Assembly (NCBI GenBank): GCA_017535925.1
Contig: JAFXTD010000050.1
Coordinates: forward strand, 1-64,000
DNA length: 64,000 nucleotides
Reading direction: 5' to 3'
Source: Selenomonadaceae bacterium
Lineage (GTDB): Bacteria > Bacillota > Negativicutes > Selenomonadales > Selenomonadaceae
Shown: one piece after another, positions 1 through 7,752 of the stretch
Numbering within the stretch: position 1 is the first letter of the stretch
How the letters are laid out: each line of letters opens with the position of its first letter
Made by a program: the position numbers and the translations under genes
Notes under the pieces: model-generated
The model's input: only the letters and a program-made list of their open reading frames with translations
Told to the model about the DNA's origin: nothing
Databases searched by the model: none

Positions 1-43
1 TTTTCAAATCGGGGTGCCCGCAGACAATCACAACGTTTTTCAT
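1..43 (-). CDS. Flavodoxin-like NAD(P)H oxidoreductase, N-terminal fragment
   Basis: Only the first 14 codons lie in the window. The visible N-terminus reads [13 protein letters not shown]. This resembles the first beta strand and phosphate-binding turn of flavodoxin-fold quinone or NAD(P)H reductases (the KefF/MdaB/YwrO type), but the fragment is too short to assign a subgroup. Its ATG overlaps the TGA of the upstream aldolase gene by four bases (ATGA), so the two genes are probably translationally coupled in one minus-strand operon. The call rests on a short motif and is tentative. Confidence 0.45.
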   Translation of the reverse strand, partial: MKNVVIVCGHPDLK

Positions 44-831
44 TTTTCGATAGCCTCCTTGTAAGTTTTCAAAGTGTTATCGACCGCCGTCGTCAAGAAT
101 GCCGTATCGCCGCCGAGTGCCAAGAAACTTACGCCCAAATCAACGAAACGTTTTGCCTGTTCGGTCGTCAAAGCGATTGTTCCGACGGGCTTGCCCAATG
201 CGTGAATGCGTTTAATCATGTCGTCCATTGCCGCTTCAACTTCGGGGTGGAAAATATTTATGCCGTGCCCCATGTCGACAGCCAAATCAATCGGACCGAG
301 AAAAACTGCGCCGACGCCGGGCGTGTTGGTGATTGCCTCCAGATTTTCCCAACCGCGAACGCTTTCAATCTGCGGCAAGATACAAATTTCCTCGACGTTG
401 CGTTCCAGATAATCGGGGTGACGATTGAAACGACCTGCGCGGACAGCCGACGCTCCGAAACCGCGATTGCCTCTCGGTGCGTAGCTCGCCCAATACATAA
501 TGTCTTCGGTCTCTTCGCCCGTTTCGACTTTCGGGATAATTATATTTTGGATGCCGCCGTCGAGAAGTTGTTTGATGATACCGGTGCCGGCTTGCGGAAT
601 GCGAACGACGGGTGTCATGTCATAAGCCGCGATTGCTCTGGCGATGTCCAAAATTGTCGTGACGGTGTGCCCGCCGTGTTCGCCGTCGACGAAGAGCCAA
701 TCGTAATTCGACGTTGCAAGAATTTCAGCGACCTCCGCCGAAGTTGTTTCCTGCCCGACGCCGTATTGAAGCTTGCCTGCCTCGATACCGTGCTTGAATT
801 TGTTGTACAGATAATCTTTTACCATCGGCAT
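40..831 (-). CDS. HpcH/HpaI family aldolase
   Basis: This 263-residue class II pyruvate-type aldolase family protein is related to HpaI (2,4-dihydroxyhept-2-ene-1,7-dioate aldolase) and 2-keto-3-deoxy-sugar-acid aldolases. Family marks visible are [10 protein letters not shown] near residue 40, PVVRIPQ near 75, the metal-site stretch [11 protein letters not shown] near 95-105, the glycine-rich [16 protein letters not shown], and [10 protein letters not shown] with a metal-binding Asp. The start was set at the ATG at 831, not the longer frame to 882, because GGGAGGAA lies 9-10 bases upstream. It overlaps the downstream reductase fragment by four bases. The natural substrate cannot be read from sequence. 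Confidence 0.85.
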   Translation of the reverse strand: MPMVKDYLYNKFKHGIEAGKLQYGVGQETTSAEVAEILATSNYDWLFVDGEHGGHTVTTILDIARAIAAYDMTPVVRIPQAGTGIIKQLLDGGIQNIIIPKVETGEETEDIMYWASYAPRGNRGFGASAVRAGRFNRHPDYLERNVEEICILPQIESVRGWENLEAITNTPGVGAVFLGPIDLAVDMGHGINIFHPEVEAAMDDMIKRIHALGKPVGTIALTTEQAKRFVDLGVSFLALGGDTAFLTTAVDNTLKTYKEAIEK

Positions 832-911
832 AAAAAATTCCTCCCGAAAAAATTTTTTTTGGAAAAAGATTAACGCGCTCACGAAAAATTTTCAATTATC
901 AATGCGGCAAT

Positions 912-932
912 TTTACAAATCGACTTTGTAAA
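912..932. promoter_or_regulatory. Perfect 8-5-8 palindrome, operator-like
   Basis: TTTACAAA, five bases, then TTTGTAAA form a perfect inverted repeat between the divergent aldolase gene and the tRNA-Glu promoter. There is no T-run, so it is not a terminator. The symmetry and position suit a dimeric transcription factor site, but I cannot name the regulator. Confidence 0.35.
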
Positions 933-978
933 GTTTCAGATTTATAAAACTTGAGCAGGATAAAAAACTTTATTAACC

Positions 979-1007
979 TTGACGAAAAATCGGGAGTGTG
1001 TTATCAT
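979..1007 (+). promoter_or_regulatory. Sigma-70-type promoter for tRNA-Glu and the thi operon
   Basis: TTGACG, a 17-base spacer, then TATCAT lie about 15 bases before the tRNA-Glu 5' end. No other promoter is evident before thiM, so tRNA and thiamine genes may share this transcript. Confidence 0.6.
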
Positions 1008-1022
1008 TTTGCGCAGTGATTC

Positions 1023-1097
1023 GGCGCCTTCGTCAAGTGGTTAAGACACCGCCCTCTCACGGCGGGTTCAAGGGTTCGAATCCCTTAGGCGTCACCA
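1023..1097 (+). tRNA. tRNA-Glu (anticodon CUC)
   Basis: The cloverleaf is complete. The acceptor arm GGCGCCT pairs with AGGCGTC, with one G-U pair. The anticodon stem CCGCC/GGCGG encloses CTCTCAC, which gives anticodon CUC for GAG codons. The T-loop is TTCGAAT and the 3' CCA is encoded. It lies directly upstream of the thiamine salvage operon, with about 65 bases between them. Confidence 0.95.
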
Positions 1098-1161
1098 TAA
1101 ATTGAAATTAACAAGGGCGTTGCGTTCGGCAGCGTCCTTTTGCGTTTAAGGAGGAATGAAT

Positions 1162-2022
1162 ATGACGGAAGAAGAAATTCGCTCTGCCATTGCCAAAGCT
1201 GTCGAACAAGTGCGCGCAGAAAAACCGCTGGTGCCGTCGATAACAAACACCGTCACGCAAGATTTTGTGGCGAACGCTCAACTGGCAACGGGCGGCGCGG
1301 CGGCAATGCTTTATCTCGCTGACGAATGCGAATCAGTCGCCAAGGTCGCACCGGCATTTTATATCAACATGGGAACGGCGATGCCTTTCTACGAGGAAAC
1401 ACTGCCTCAAACGGCGCGGGCTCTCTTCGCGAACAAAAAGCCGTGGGTGCTCGACCCCGTAGGTATCGGTTTATCCGAACTGCGCACAAAAATTTTAACT
1501 CAACTGAAAGTTTACAATCCTGCAATCGTTCGCGGAAATGCCTCTGAAATAATCGCGCTTGCAAAACTCTGGCAACTGATTAACGAGGCGGGCGGAAATG
1601 TTCACGGTGTCGAATCGACAGAAAAAGTTTCCGCTGCCAAAGGAGCCGCGCTTGCCATTGCAAAATTCACGGGCGGTGCGGTTGCGGTTTCGGGCGAAGA
1701 AGATTTGGTAACAGACGGCAAAGACGTAATCAACTGCGCGGGCGGCTCGGAACTTTTCACGAAGATAACCGGCAGCGGCTGTGCACTCGGCGGCGTCATG
1801 GCGGTTTATGCGGCGGTCACGACTCCTTTCATTGCGGCATTGACGGCAACGACGATGTTCAATTTGGCAGGCTCGAAGGCGGCGGCTCAAGTCGAAGCTC
1901 CCGCAAGTTTCAAAGTGGCGTTCTTGGACAGCTTGTATGAATTGACGGCAGAGGAAGTTGCAAATAATTTCCGCGTGGTCGGTTCGTTCGAAAACATGTT
2001 CAATTTCGGAATGGGTGATTGA
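1162..2022 (+). CDS. thiM: Hydroxyethylthiazole kinase ThiM
   Basis: This is the ribokinase-fold kinase that phosphorylates 4-methyl-5-(2-hydroxyethyl)thiazole in thiamine salvage. Recognisable blocks are PSITNTVTQDFVANAQLATG at the thiazole site, the PWVLDPVGIG block, IVRGNASEI, and the C-terminal GSGCALGG that holds the phosphoryl-transfer cysteine/glycine loop. The ATG at 1162 is preferred over the one at 1156 because AAGGAGG ends seven bases before it. The next gene starts two bases after the stop. No thiamine pyrophosphate riboswitch signature (CTGAGA plus ACCTGA) is visible between the tRNA and this gene. Confidence 0.93.
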   Translation: MTEEEIRSAIAKAVEQVRAEKPLVPSITNTVTQDFVANAQLATGGAAAMLYLADECESVAKVAPAFYINMGTAMPFYEETLPQTARALFANKKPWVLDPVGIGLSELRTKILTQLKVYNPAIVRGNASEIIALAKLWQLINEAGGNVHGVESTEKVSAAKGAALAIAKFTGGAVAVSGEEDLVTDGKDVINCAGGSELFTKITGSGCALGGVMAVYAAVTTPFIAALTATTMFNLAGSKAAAQVEAPASFKVAFLDSLYELTAEEVANNFRVVGSFENMFNFGMGD

Positions 2023-2023
2023 T

Positions 2024-2398
2024 ATGAATACATTGGTTGCAGTGGCGATTGCTCCCGTCGGCAGCGGCGAGGAACTTAGCAAGCATGTTGCCGAAGTCGT
2101 GAAAGTTATCCGTGAATCGGGCTTGCCCAACAAAACAAGCTCAATGTTCACGGAAATTGAAGGCGATTGGGATTCGGTCATGGCGGTTGTCAAAAAAGCG
2201 ACGTTCGTTTTGGCGGAAAAGGGAATTCGCACGGAGGTCGTCTTGAAAGCTGACATTCGCCCCGGCTTTTCGAACATGATGGACGGAAAAATCGACAGGC
2301 TTAACGAGGCACTTGACGAAAAGCCTCAACCCGTCGAAACAAAACCTCAATCCGTCGAAGACAGAATACGCGAGACGTTGGGAAGGATAAGACGATGA
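2024..2398 (+). CDS. MTH1187-family thiamine-binding protein
   Basis: This 124-residue protein belongs to the MTH1187/YkoF-like thiamine-binding superfamily. The N-terminus VAVAIAPVGSGEELSKHVAEV and the central SSMFTEIEGDWD match the family. The last 25 residues are a charged, Pro-rich extension. It has no signal peptide, so it presumably binds thiamine or its pyrimidine moiety in the cytoplasm. Its ATG lies two bases after the thiM stop with little ribosome-site sequence of its own, and its stop overlaps the thiE start (ATGA), so expression looks coupled. The placement between thiM and thiE supports a thiamine role; the exact function is not proven. Confidence 0.8.
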   Translation: MNTLVAVAIAPVGSGEELSKHVAEVVKVIRESGLPNKTSSMFTEIEGDWDSVMAVVKKATFVLAEKGIRTEVVLKADIRPGFSNMMDGKIDRLNEALDEKPQPVETKPQSVEDRIRETLGRIRR

Positions 2399-3054
2399 GC
2401 ATAAGAGAGCGGCTTGACATTTCGGCTTATCTGGTTATCGGTTCGGAAAACTGTAATTGCCCCGTCGAAGAAATTGTTGCGGCGGCTGTCGAAGAGGGCT
2501 TCACCTGCGTGCAAATTCGTTCGAAGGTTGCCTCTGCCCGCGAAATGATTTCCATCTTGAAAAAATCTGCTCAAGTGATTCATGAACTCGGCAAGAGCGA
2601 TTCGGTTGCTTTGCTCGTCGACGACAGACTTGACGTTGTGTTGGCTGCGCGCGAGGCGGGAATTAAAGTTGACGGCGTGCACGTCGGGCAAAATGATATT
2701 CCCGTTGAAGTCTGCAGAAAATTTCTCGGCGAGGATTCAATCGTCGGCTTGAGCGCGAACTCAACGGAAATTATCACCGGCGCGGACGTTTCGAAGATTG
2801 ATTATTTCGGTGTCGGAGCTTTACACGCCACGTCGACGAAAGCCGATACCGAAAAAATTTTAAGCCTTGAAGAAATTTCCGAACTCGTCAAAGTAAGTCC
2901 GCTACCGATTGTGGTCGGCGGCGGCGTCAAGTTGAAAGACATTCCCTCACTTGCCGCGACGGGCGTTCAAGGTTTTTTCGTTGTGTCGGCTGTTGCGGGC
3001 GCAGATAATCCGAAACTTGCGGCGCGTGAATTGGTTGCGGCTTGGAAAAAATAA
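2395..3054 (+). CDS. thiE: Thiamine phosphate synthase ThiE
   Basis: This 219-residue TIM-barrel enzyme joins hydroxymethylpyrimidine diphosphate with thiazole phosphate to give thiamine phosphate. Signature blocks are LVDDRLDVVLAAREAGIKVD followed by GVHVGQND, then YFGVGALHATSTKAD (usually GPIFPTSTK; here ALHATSTK) and the phosphate loop PIVVGGGV. It overlaps the previous gene by four bases and closes the thiM-binding protein-thiE operon. No thiD or thiC lies nearby, so the operon looks like salvage, not full synthesis. A heptamer array starts at its TAA stop, followed by a hairpin terminator shared with convergent sufB. Confidence 0.92.
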   Translation: MSIRERLDISAYLVIGSENCNCPVEEIVAAAVEEGFTCVQIRSKVASAREMISILKKSAQVIHELGKSDSVALLVDDRLDVVLAAREAGIKVDGVHVGQNDIPVEVCRKFLGEDSIVGLSANSTEIITGADVSKIDYFGVGALHATSTKADTEKILSLEEISELVKVSPLPIVVGGGVKLKDIPSLAATGVQGFFVVSAVAGADNPKLAARELVAAWKK

Positions 3055-3100
3055 GCTGTTAGCTGTTAGTGGTTAGAATTTTTTTGACCACTGACCACTT
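3052..3100. repeat. Heptamer array 1 (after thiE)
   Basis: TTAGCTG/TTAGTGG-type 7-mers begin at the thiE stop codon. A T-rich spacer and an opposing GACCACTGACCAC block follow. The array sits just before the shared terminator. Confidence 0.75.
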
Positions 3101-3101
3101 T

Positions 3102-3141
3102 AAAAGACTGCCTCCGAAAATTTGGAGACAGTCTTTTTTTT
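3102..3141. terminator. Bidirectional terminator between thiE and sufB
   Basis: A roughly 13-bp stem (AAGACTG-CTCC against GGAG-CAGTCTT with one mismatch) and an 8-base loop are flanked by A and T runs. It ends 13 bases before the convergent sufB stop. Confidence 0.8.
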
Positions 3142-3153
3142 GTGCAAAGACTT

Positions 3154-4548
3154 TTATAATTGTCCTTCAAGCTCAAGGTTAATCAAGTTGTTCATTTCGA
3201 CGGCGTATTCCAGCGGCAATTCTTTGGCTATCGGCTCGACGAACCCGCGAACGATCATTGCACGCGCCTCTTCTTCGGAAATGCCTCGCGCCATGAGATA
3301 GAAGATTGCCTCTTCAGATATGCGCCCGATTTTTGCCTCGTGACCGATGTCAGCCTCGTCGCCTTCAATGTCCATGACGGGCAAAGTATCCGAGCGCGAT
3401 TCGTCGTCAAGCATGAGCGATTCGCAGTTGACGGAGCATTTCGCGAAAGGAGCATTTTTCGTGACTTTGACTGCCGAACGATACGTTGCCGCGCCGCCCG
3501 ATTTTGAAATTGTCCGTGTGTTGATGTTGGCAGAAGTTTTCGGAGCCGCATGAATCACAATCGCGCCCGTGTCGAGGTTTTGTCCTCTGCCTGCGAAAGT
3601 CACGCCTGTGAATTCTGCGCGAGCACCTTCGCCGTGAAGGACGCTGCAAGGATAAAGCATTGAGACATGAGAGCCGAAAGAGCCGCTTACCCATTCAATC
3701 AAACCGCCTTGTTCGACAAGTGCCCGCTTGGTATTGAGGTTCATCATGTTGCGTGACCAGTTTTCTATCGTCGAATAGCGGAGCCTCGCGCCTTCCTTGA
3801 CAAACAATTCAACACAACCCGCGTGTAAATTCGTGACGTTGTATTTCGGAGCGGAGCAGCCTTCAATAAAATGCAACTTCGCGCCGGCTTCGACGATTAT
3901 CAACGTGTGTTCAAATTGTCCCGCGCCCGCAGCATTCAATCTGAAATAAGATTGCAGAGGAATTTTCACATCGACGCCCGCCGGAACATAGACGAAACTT
4001 CCGCCCGACCAAACCGCTCCGTGCAAGGCGGCAAACTTGTGGTCTTTGGGCGGGACAAGCGTCATGAAATATTCGCGGACAATATCCTCGTGTTCGACGA
4101 GCGCGGTTTCCATATCGGTGTAGACGACGCCCAAATCCGTCAAGCGTTTTTGTATGCTGTGATAGACGACCTCCGAATCGTATTGCGCGCCGACTCCCGC
4201 CAAAGATTTTTTTTCGGCTTCGGGTATGCCCAGCCTGTCGAAGGTCTTTTTAATTTCGTCAGGCACCTGCGACCAATCGTCGACTTGCTTGGCGTTCGGC
4301 TTGACGTAAGTGACAATCTCGTCCATGTTGAGTTCGCTGATGTCGGGTCCCCACTTCGGCAACTCAATTTTTTTGTAAACTTCCAACGACTTCAAACGAA
4401 ACTCAAGCATCCATGACGGGTCTTTTTTTCTTGCGGATATGTCGCGAATAATTTCTTCCGTCAAGCCCGCGTCGCTTTTGTAAATCGATTTGTCCTCGTC
4501 GCGCACGTCGTAAAGTGCCCGCTCAATGTCTTGAATATAATTTTTCAT
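3154..4548 (-). CDS. sufB: Fe-S cluster assembly scaffold SufB
   Basis: This 464-residue SufB is the scaffold subunit of the SufBC(D) complex that builds iron-sulfur clusters in the cytoplasm. Typical blocks are LHGAVWSGGSFVYVPAGVDV, QFEHTLIIVEAGA, YSTIENWSRNMMNLNTKRA, and the C-terminal region with KCSVNCESLMLDD and GFVEPIAKELPLEYAVEMN, which includes the conserved glutamate of the SufC interface. Its ATG overlaps the sufC stop by four bases. No sufD, sufS or sufU is adjacent, so this is the two-gene sufCB arrangement. The length is normal for the family. Confidence 0.96.
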   Translation of the reverse strand: MKNYIQDIERALYDVRDEDKSIYKSDAGLTEEIIRDISARKKDPSWMLEFRLKSLEVYKKIELPKWGPDISELNMDEIVTYVKPNAKQVDDWSQVPDEIKKTFDRLGIPEAEKKSLAGVGAQYDSEVVYHSIQKRLTDLGVVYTDMETALVEHEDIVREYFMTLVPPKDHKFAALHGAVWSGGSFVYVPAGVDVKIPLQSYFRLNAAGAGQFEHTLIIVEAGAKLHFIEGCSAPKYNVTNLHAGCVELFVKEGARLRYSTIENWSRNMMNLNTKRALVEQGGLIEWVSGSFGSHVSMLYPCSVLHGEGARAEFTGVTFAGRGQNLDTGAIVIHAAPKTSANINTRTISKSGGAATYRSAVKVTKNAPFAKCSVNCESLMLDDESRSDTLPVMDIEGDEADIGHEAKIGRISEEAIFYLMARGISEEEARAMIVRGFVEPIAKELPLEYAVEMNNLINLELEGQL

Positions 4549-5279
4549 GACTCAACCTCAAATGGCGCGTAACCTTTTTCCGAAACTTCATTGACGAGTT
4601 CCGAGCCGCCGCTCAAAACAATCCGCCCGTTCAAAAAAATGTGAGCGCGATTAACCGGCAAGTGTTTCAAAATCTGCGCATTGTGAGTGATTATGATGCA
4701 GGAATTATTTTCGTTGTGGAATTTTGCAACGCCGCTTGAAACAATGTCGACCGCGTCAACGTCAAGCCCGCTGTCTGTTTCGTCGAGGAGCGCAAGTTTC
4801 GGATTGAGCGTGAGGAGTTGGAGAATTTCGTTGCGTTTTTTTTCGCCGCCGCTGAAGCCGACGTTCATGTATCGACCCGCGTATTCCGGTGCAATTTGCA
4901 ATTCCTTCATGAGCGCGAGGAGTTCCTTGTGGAATTTGAGGACTTTAATTTTTTCGCCGCTTATCGCCTGCTTTGAAGTGCGCAACATATTTTCAACCGT
5001 AATGCCGGGAATTTCTTCGGGGTTTTGGAAGGACAAAAAAATTCCTCGCCGCGCCCGTTCAAAAGTTTTCAAGGCGGTTAAGTCTTCGCCCTCGAAAAAA
5101 ATTTTGCCGCCCGTGATTTCGTATTTGGGGTGACCGAGTATGACGTTCATCAGCGTCGACTTGCCCGAACCGTTCGGACCGAGTATCACGTGAACTTCGC
5201 CTTTGCCGACGCTCAAACTCAAGCCGCGAAGAATTTCTTTGTCGCCTGCCTTGACATGCAGATTTTCTATTTCAAGCAA
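4545..5279 (-). CDS. sufC: Fe-S cluster assembly ATPase SufC
   Basis: This 244-residue ABC-type ATPase energises SufB. It has Walker A GPNGSGKST near residue 35, the Q-loop, the signature FSGGEKKRNE near 143, Walker B LALLDETDSGLD, and the H-loop histidine in IIITHNAQ. The predicted start is TTG at 5279, with AGGAGG nine bases upstream. It is the first gene of a sufCB operon. The leader between promoter and start carries a heptamer-repeat array that can partly fold near the ribosome site, which is a possible expression control. Confidence 0.95.
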   Translation of the reverse strand: MLEIENLHVKAGDKEILRGLSLSVGKGEVHVILGPNGSGKSTLMNVILGHPKYEITGGKIFFEGEDLTALKTFERARRGIFLSFQNPEEIPGITVENMLRTSKQAISGEKIKVLKFHKELLALMKELQIAPEYAGRYMNVGFSGGEKKRNEILQLLTLNPKLALLDETDSGLDVDAVDIVSSGVAKFHNENNSCIIITHNAQILKHLPVNRAHIFLNGRIVLSGGSELVNEVSEKGYAPFEVES

Positions 5280-5293
5280 AATGTTTCGCCTCC

Positions 5294-5345
5294 TGTTCAG
5301 CTTTCAGCTTTTTCTAACAGCTAACAGCTAACCGCTAACAGCTAA
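5294..5345. repeat. Heptamer array 2 (suf leader)
   Basis: Read on the minus strand, about four TTAGCTG/TTAGCGG units run from the suf promoter toward sufC. Two AGCTGAA units adjoining the AGGAGG site follow. This array lies in a 5' leader and not after a stop codon. Confidence 0.7.
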
Positions 5346-5373
5346 ATTTTATCTGCGCAAAGATTTTTGTCAA
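5346..5373 (-). promoter_or_regulatory. sufC: sufCB promoter
   Basis: On the minus strand, TTGACA, a 16-base spacer and TAAAAT lie about 70 bases upstream of the sufC TTG. The -35 hexamer is a perfect consensus and overlaps the last codons of apbE. Confidence 0.65.
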
Positions 5374-6272
5374 TGACGGATAATCGCGGCGGGGATTTTA
5401 TTTTCCGTCAAAAGTTTTTCAGCCCGCTCCGCGTCGAGGATAAATGCAGCCGTGCTCAAAATATCGGCAACCGTCGCGCAATCTTCGAGGCTCCCGTCGA
5501 CGACGACGCTCACGGAAAAATTTTTACCTTCGGTGGGCGCGCAAGTCTTCGGATTAATTATGTGATGATAGCGGCGACCTTCGACGACAAAAAATTTTTC
5601 GTAATCGCCCGAAGTGGACAGCGCGAAATTTTCAAGCCGGACAATCTCTGCAATTCCCTCGCCGCGAGGATTTTTTATCCCGATATTTTTTTTTCCGACA
5701 GCAAAAATCGTGCTCGTGCCGAAATCAATCAAGCCGCTCCGAATTTTTTTATCGGCAAAAATTTTTCGGGCGAGGTCGACGCCGTAACCTTTGGCAATGC
5801 CTCCCAAATTAATTTTCACACCGCGTTTGTCGAGGTAAGCCATACCTTCGCGCAGGTGCAAATGTTCAAAGCCGACAAAATTTTTCACGGCGGAAAGTTC
5901 TTCTTCGTTCGGGACGCGAGGATTTTCCGTGCCGATATTCCACAGCTCAACCGCAGCTCCAATCGTCACGTCGAATGCTCCGCCCGTCAGCTTTGAAAAA
6001 TTTTGCGCGGTCTCCAAAATTTTATAAACGTCGGGCGAAATTTTCACGTAATCAATTTCCGCCGCCGCCTCGATTTTTTTCACGTCGACTAAAATATTTT
6101 TCTCCAGCTCAAAAATTTTATCAAAGCCCTCGTCGACGGCAGCTTGAGAATTTTTTCCTTCAGCCTTGAGCGTGACGACCGTGCCCATCAAAATTTCACT
6201 GCGCTCAAATTTTTCCGAAGTGCAACCCGAAATCAAAATCGCCGCGAAGATTATCAACAAAAATTTTTTCAT
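5370..6272 (-). CDS. apbE: FAD:protein FMN transferase (ApbE), lipoprotein
   Basis: This 300-residue ApbE family enzyme attaches FMN covalently to threonine of target proteins such as Rnf/Nqr subunits, outside the cytoplasmic membrane. It starts with a lipoprotein signal (MKKFLLIIFAAILISGC, lipobox ISGC). Family marks are EILMGTVVTL, GAFDVTIGAAVELW, VKINLGGIAKGYGVDLA, LIDFGTSTIFAVG, and the C-terminal STSGDYEKFF with HHIINPKT. Metal ligands Asp/Thr in ATVADILSTAAF are present. Length is usual. No obvious flavinylated partner (RnfD/G) lies in the window. Confidence 0.93.
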   Translation of the reverse strand: MKKFLLIIFAAILISGCTSEKFERSEILMGTVVTLKAEGKNSQAAVDEGFDKIFELEKNILVDVKKIEAAAEIDYVKISPDVYKILETAQNFSKLTGGAFDVTIGAAVELWNIGTENPRVPNEEELSAVKNFVGFEHLHLREGMAYLDKRGVKINLGGIAKGYGVDLARKIFADKKIRSGLIDFGTSTIFAVGKKNIGIKNPRGEGIAEIVRLENFALSTSGDYEKFFVVEGRRYHHIINPKTCAPTEGKNFSVSVVVDGSLEDCATVADILSTAAFILDAERAEKLLTENKIPAAIIRH

Positions 6273-6323
6273 GCGGAAATTATTCGCCTCGACTGCCCGC
6301 AGCCCTTCAACAAATAAAATCTG

Positions 6324-6352
6324 TTGCCTCTAAAAATTTTCTGTGCTATCCT
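6324..6352 (+). promoter_or_regulatory. exbB: Promoter for exbB-tonB
   Basis: TTGCCT, a 17-base spacer and TATCCT lie about 35 bases ahead of the exbB TTG start. This is in the divergent gap between apbE and exbB. Confidence 0.45.
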
Positions 6353-6387
6353 TCCCGAAAAACGGTTGCGATTGGAGAGATTGTATT

Positions 6388-6993
6388 TTGGAAGCCGTTG
6401 AACTTTTCACCAAAGGCGGATTCGTCATGTATCTGCTTTTGATAAGCTCGGTTGCCGTCGCCGCAATCGGCATTGAGCGTTTCAGATTTTACAGCTACGC
6501 CGCGCACAACAGCGAAAATTTTTTGTCCGAACTCAAGGATCGTTTCAAAAGTCAGCAGGCGGGTGAGCTGTTGGGTTTTTGCAATCGGGAAAATTCTTGC
6601 GTCGGGCTCGTGGCGGCGGCGGGTATCAAGGCGGCTGTCGCGGAAGAAAACATCGAACTTGCTTTGAACATTGCCTACGACGAAGAGGCAATGAAACTTC
6701 GCGCCCGTTTGAATTATCTTTCAATGATTGTGACTTTGGCTCCGCTTTTGGGTCTGCTCGGAACGATTAGCGGCATGATTGAATCGTTTAACATTTTCAG
6801 CATACAGGCTGGGCAACCGCTTGCGATAACGGGCGGCATCGGCGAGGCTTTAATCGCGACGGCAACCGGGCTTTGCGTTTCAATCTTCGCGCTGATTGTT
6901 CATACCTACTTCGCGCAAAGGCTTGACGAAAAATTAACGACGCTCGACAAAACCGTAAACATTGTGCTTGCAAATTTGAAAAGGGGTCAGTGA
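6388..6993 (+). CDS. exbB: MotA/TolQ/ExbB proton channel protein
   Basis: This roughly 201-residue inner-membrane proton-channel subunit energises TonB. Hydrophobic segments lie at about residues 9-30, then near 115-145 (LSMIVTLAPLLGLLGTISGM), and near 155-180 (GGIGEALIATATGLCVSIFAL). The last two carry the conserved TolQ/ExbB glycine and threonine pattern. The TTG at 6388 is preferred to the upstream in-frame start because GGAGAG lies eight bases before it. tonB follows after 20 bases, and no exbD lies between. Its stop codon is the first element of heptamer array 3. Confidence 0.88.
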   Translation: MEAVELFTKGGFVMYLLLISSVAVAAIGIERFRFYSYAAHNSENFLSELKDRFKSQQAGELLGFCNRENSCVGLVAAAGIKAAVAEENIELALNIAYDEEAMKLRARLNYLSMIVTLAPLLGLLGTISGMIESFNIFSIQAGQPLAITGGIGEALIATATGLCVSIFALIVHTYFAQRLDEKLTTLDKTVNIVLANLKRGQ

Positions 6994-7010
6994 TTAGTGG
7001 TTAGTGATTA
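6988..7010. repeat. Heptamer array 3 (exbB/tonB junction)
   Basis: Three units (CAGTGAT, TAGTGGT, TAGTGAT) start at the exbB TGA stop and run up to the tonB ATG. No clear AGGAGG-like site remains for tonB. Confidence 0.65.
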
Positions 7011-7013
7011 AAA

Positions 7014-7718
7014 ATGGAAAGCTATTCAACTCATTGGCGGGCGACGATTTTTGCGGCGATACTTTTGCATTGCCTCTTTGCTTTGATTTTTTCATACGTC
7101 TTGCCTTACCTCGCGCCCGAACCGAAAATCGAAGACGTTGCGGAATTTGAGTGGATTGACGTTGACTTGTTGCCCGATAACGTGATTGTCATCGAGGAGG
7201 GTGCTCTTCCATCGGAAATCGTTCAAGAGACTTTGCCGACTTTCAAAGCCGAAGATTTATTCGTTCCGGAATTTGAAATGCCCGAAGTGAAAATCGAACC
7301 GCTTGAGCCTCCGCCCGAAATAAAACCCCTCGAACCGCCCAAGCCTCAAAAGCCTCAAGTCATCAAAGACGAGCAAGAGGCAAGAAAACAAATTGAAGAA
7401 AACCCCGATAAAGAAGTCGTCGTCGTGCCGAAAGATAATCGGCAACTCATGGGCAAGCCTCCCGTCCCGATAATGGAAGTTTATCCCGAACAGGGCAGCG
7501 GGCTCGGCTACAAAGGTTACGTTTTAATCGCGGTGACAATCGGCAAGGACGGCAAAGTCAAAGACGCTGAAGTTATTCAAAGTTCGGGCAGATTGTTCGT
7601 CGACGAGATAACTCTCAAATCGGCGAGGCAATGGACTTTCAAGCCCGCCCTCGACCAAAACGGCAAGCCGATGGTTTCCTCCAAAATTATCACCTTCGAC
7701 TTTAAAAAATTTTCTTGA
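7014..7718 (+). CDS. tonB: Energy transducer TonB
   Basis: This 234-residue TonB family protein spans the periplasm and couples the proton gradient to outer-membrane receptors. One N-terminal transmembrane helix covers residues 9-28, then comes a Pro/Glu/Lys-rich periplasmic linker (about 85-145 with EPPKPQKPQ). The C-terminal TonB fold follows, with GYKGYVLIAVTIGKDGKVKD and ITLKSARQWTFKPA. The ATG is the only sensible start, although the ribosome site is weak because a heptamer array occupies the gap after exbB. It indicates an outer membrane with active receptors. No receptor gene is in the window. Confidence 0.9.
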   Translation: MESYSTHWRATIFAAILLHCLFALIFSYVLPYLAPEPKIEDVAEFEWIDVDLLPDNVIVIEEGALPSEIVQETLPTFKAEDLFVPEFEMPEVKIEPLEPPPEIKPLEPPKPQKPQVIKDEQEARKQIEENPDKEVVVVPKDNRQLMGKPPVPIMEVYPEQGSGLGYKGYVLIAVTIGKDGKVKDAEVIQSSGRLFVDEITLKSARQWTFKPALDQNGKPMVSSKIITFDFKKFS

Positions 7719-7752
7719 GGGTTTCGCGGTCAAACGCCGAAGAAGCTGCCGA

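Noticed and set aside
202..873. Plus-strand ORF opposite the aldolase gene
   Set aside because: It mirrors the codon pattern of the minus-strand aldolase, has no ribosome site and shows no domain.
1098..1161. TPP riboswitch in front of thiM
   Set aside because: No CTGAGA or ACCTGA cores are present, and the gap is too short for a full thi-box together with an expression platform.
1495..2277. Minus-strand ORF of 260 codons across thiM and the thiamine-binding gene
   Set aside because: It overlaps two well-supported genes on the other strand and has no recognisable motif or ribosome site.
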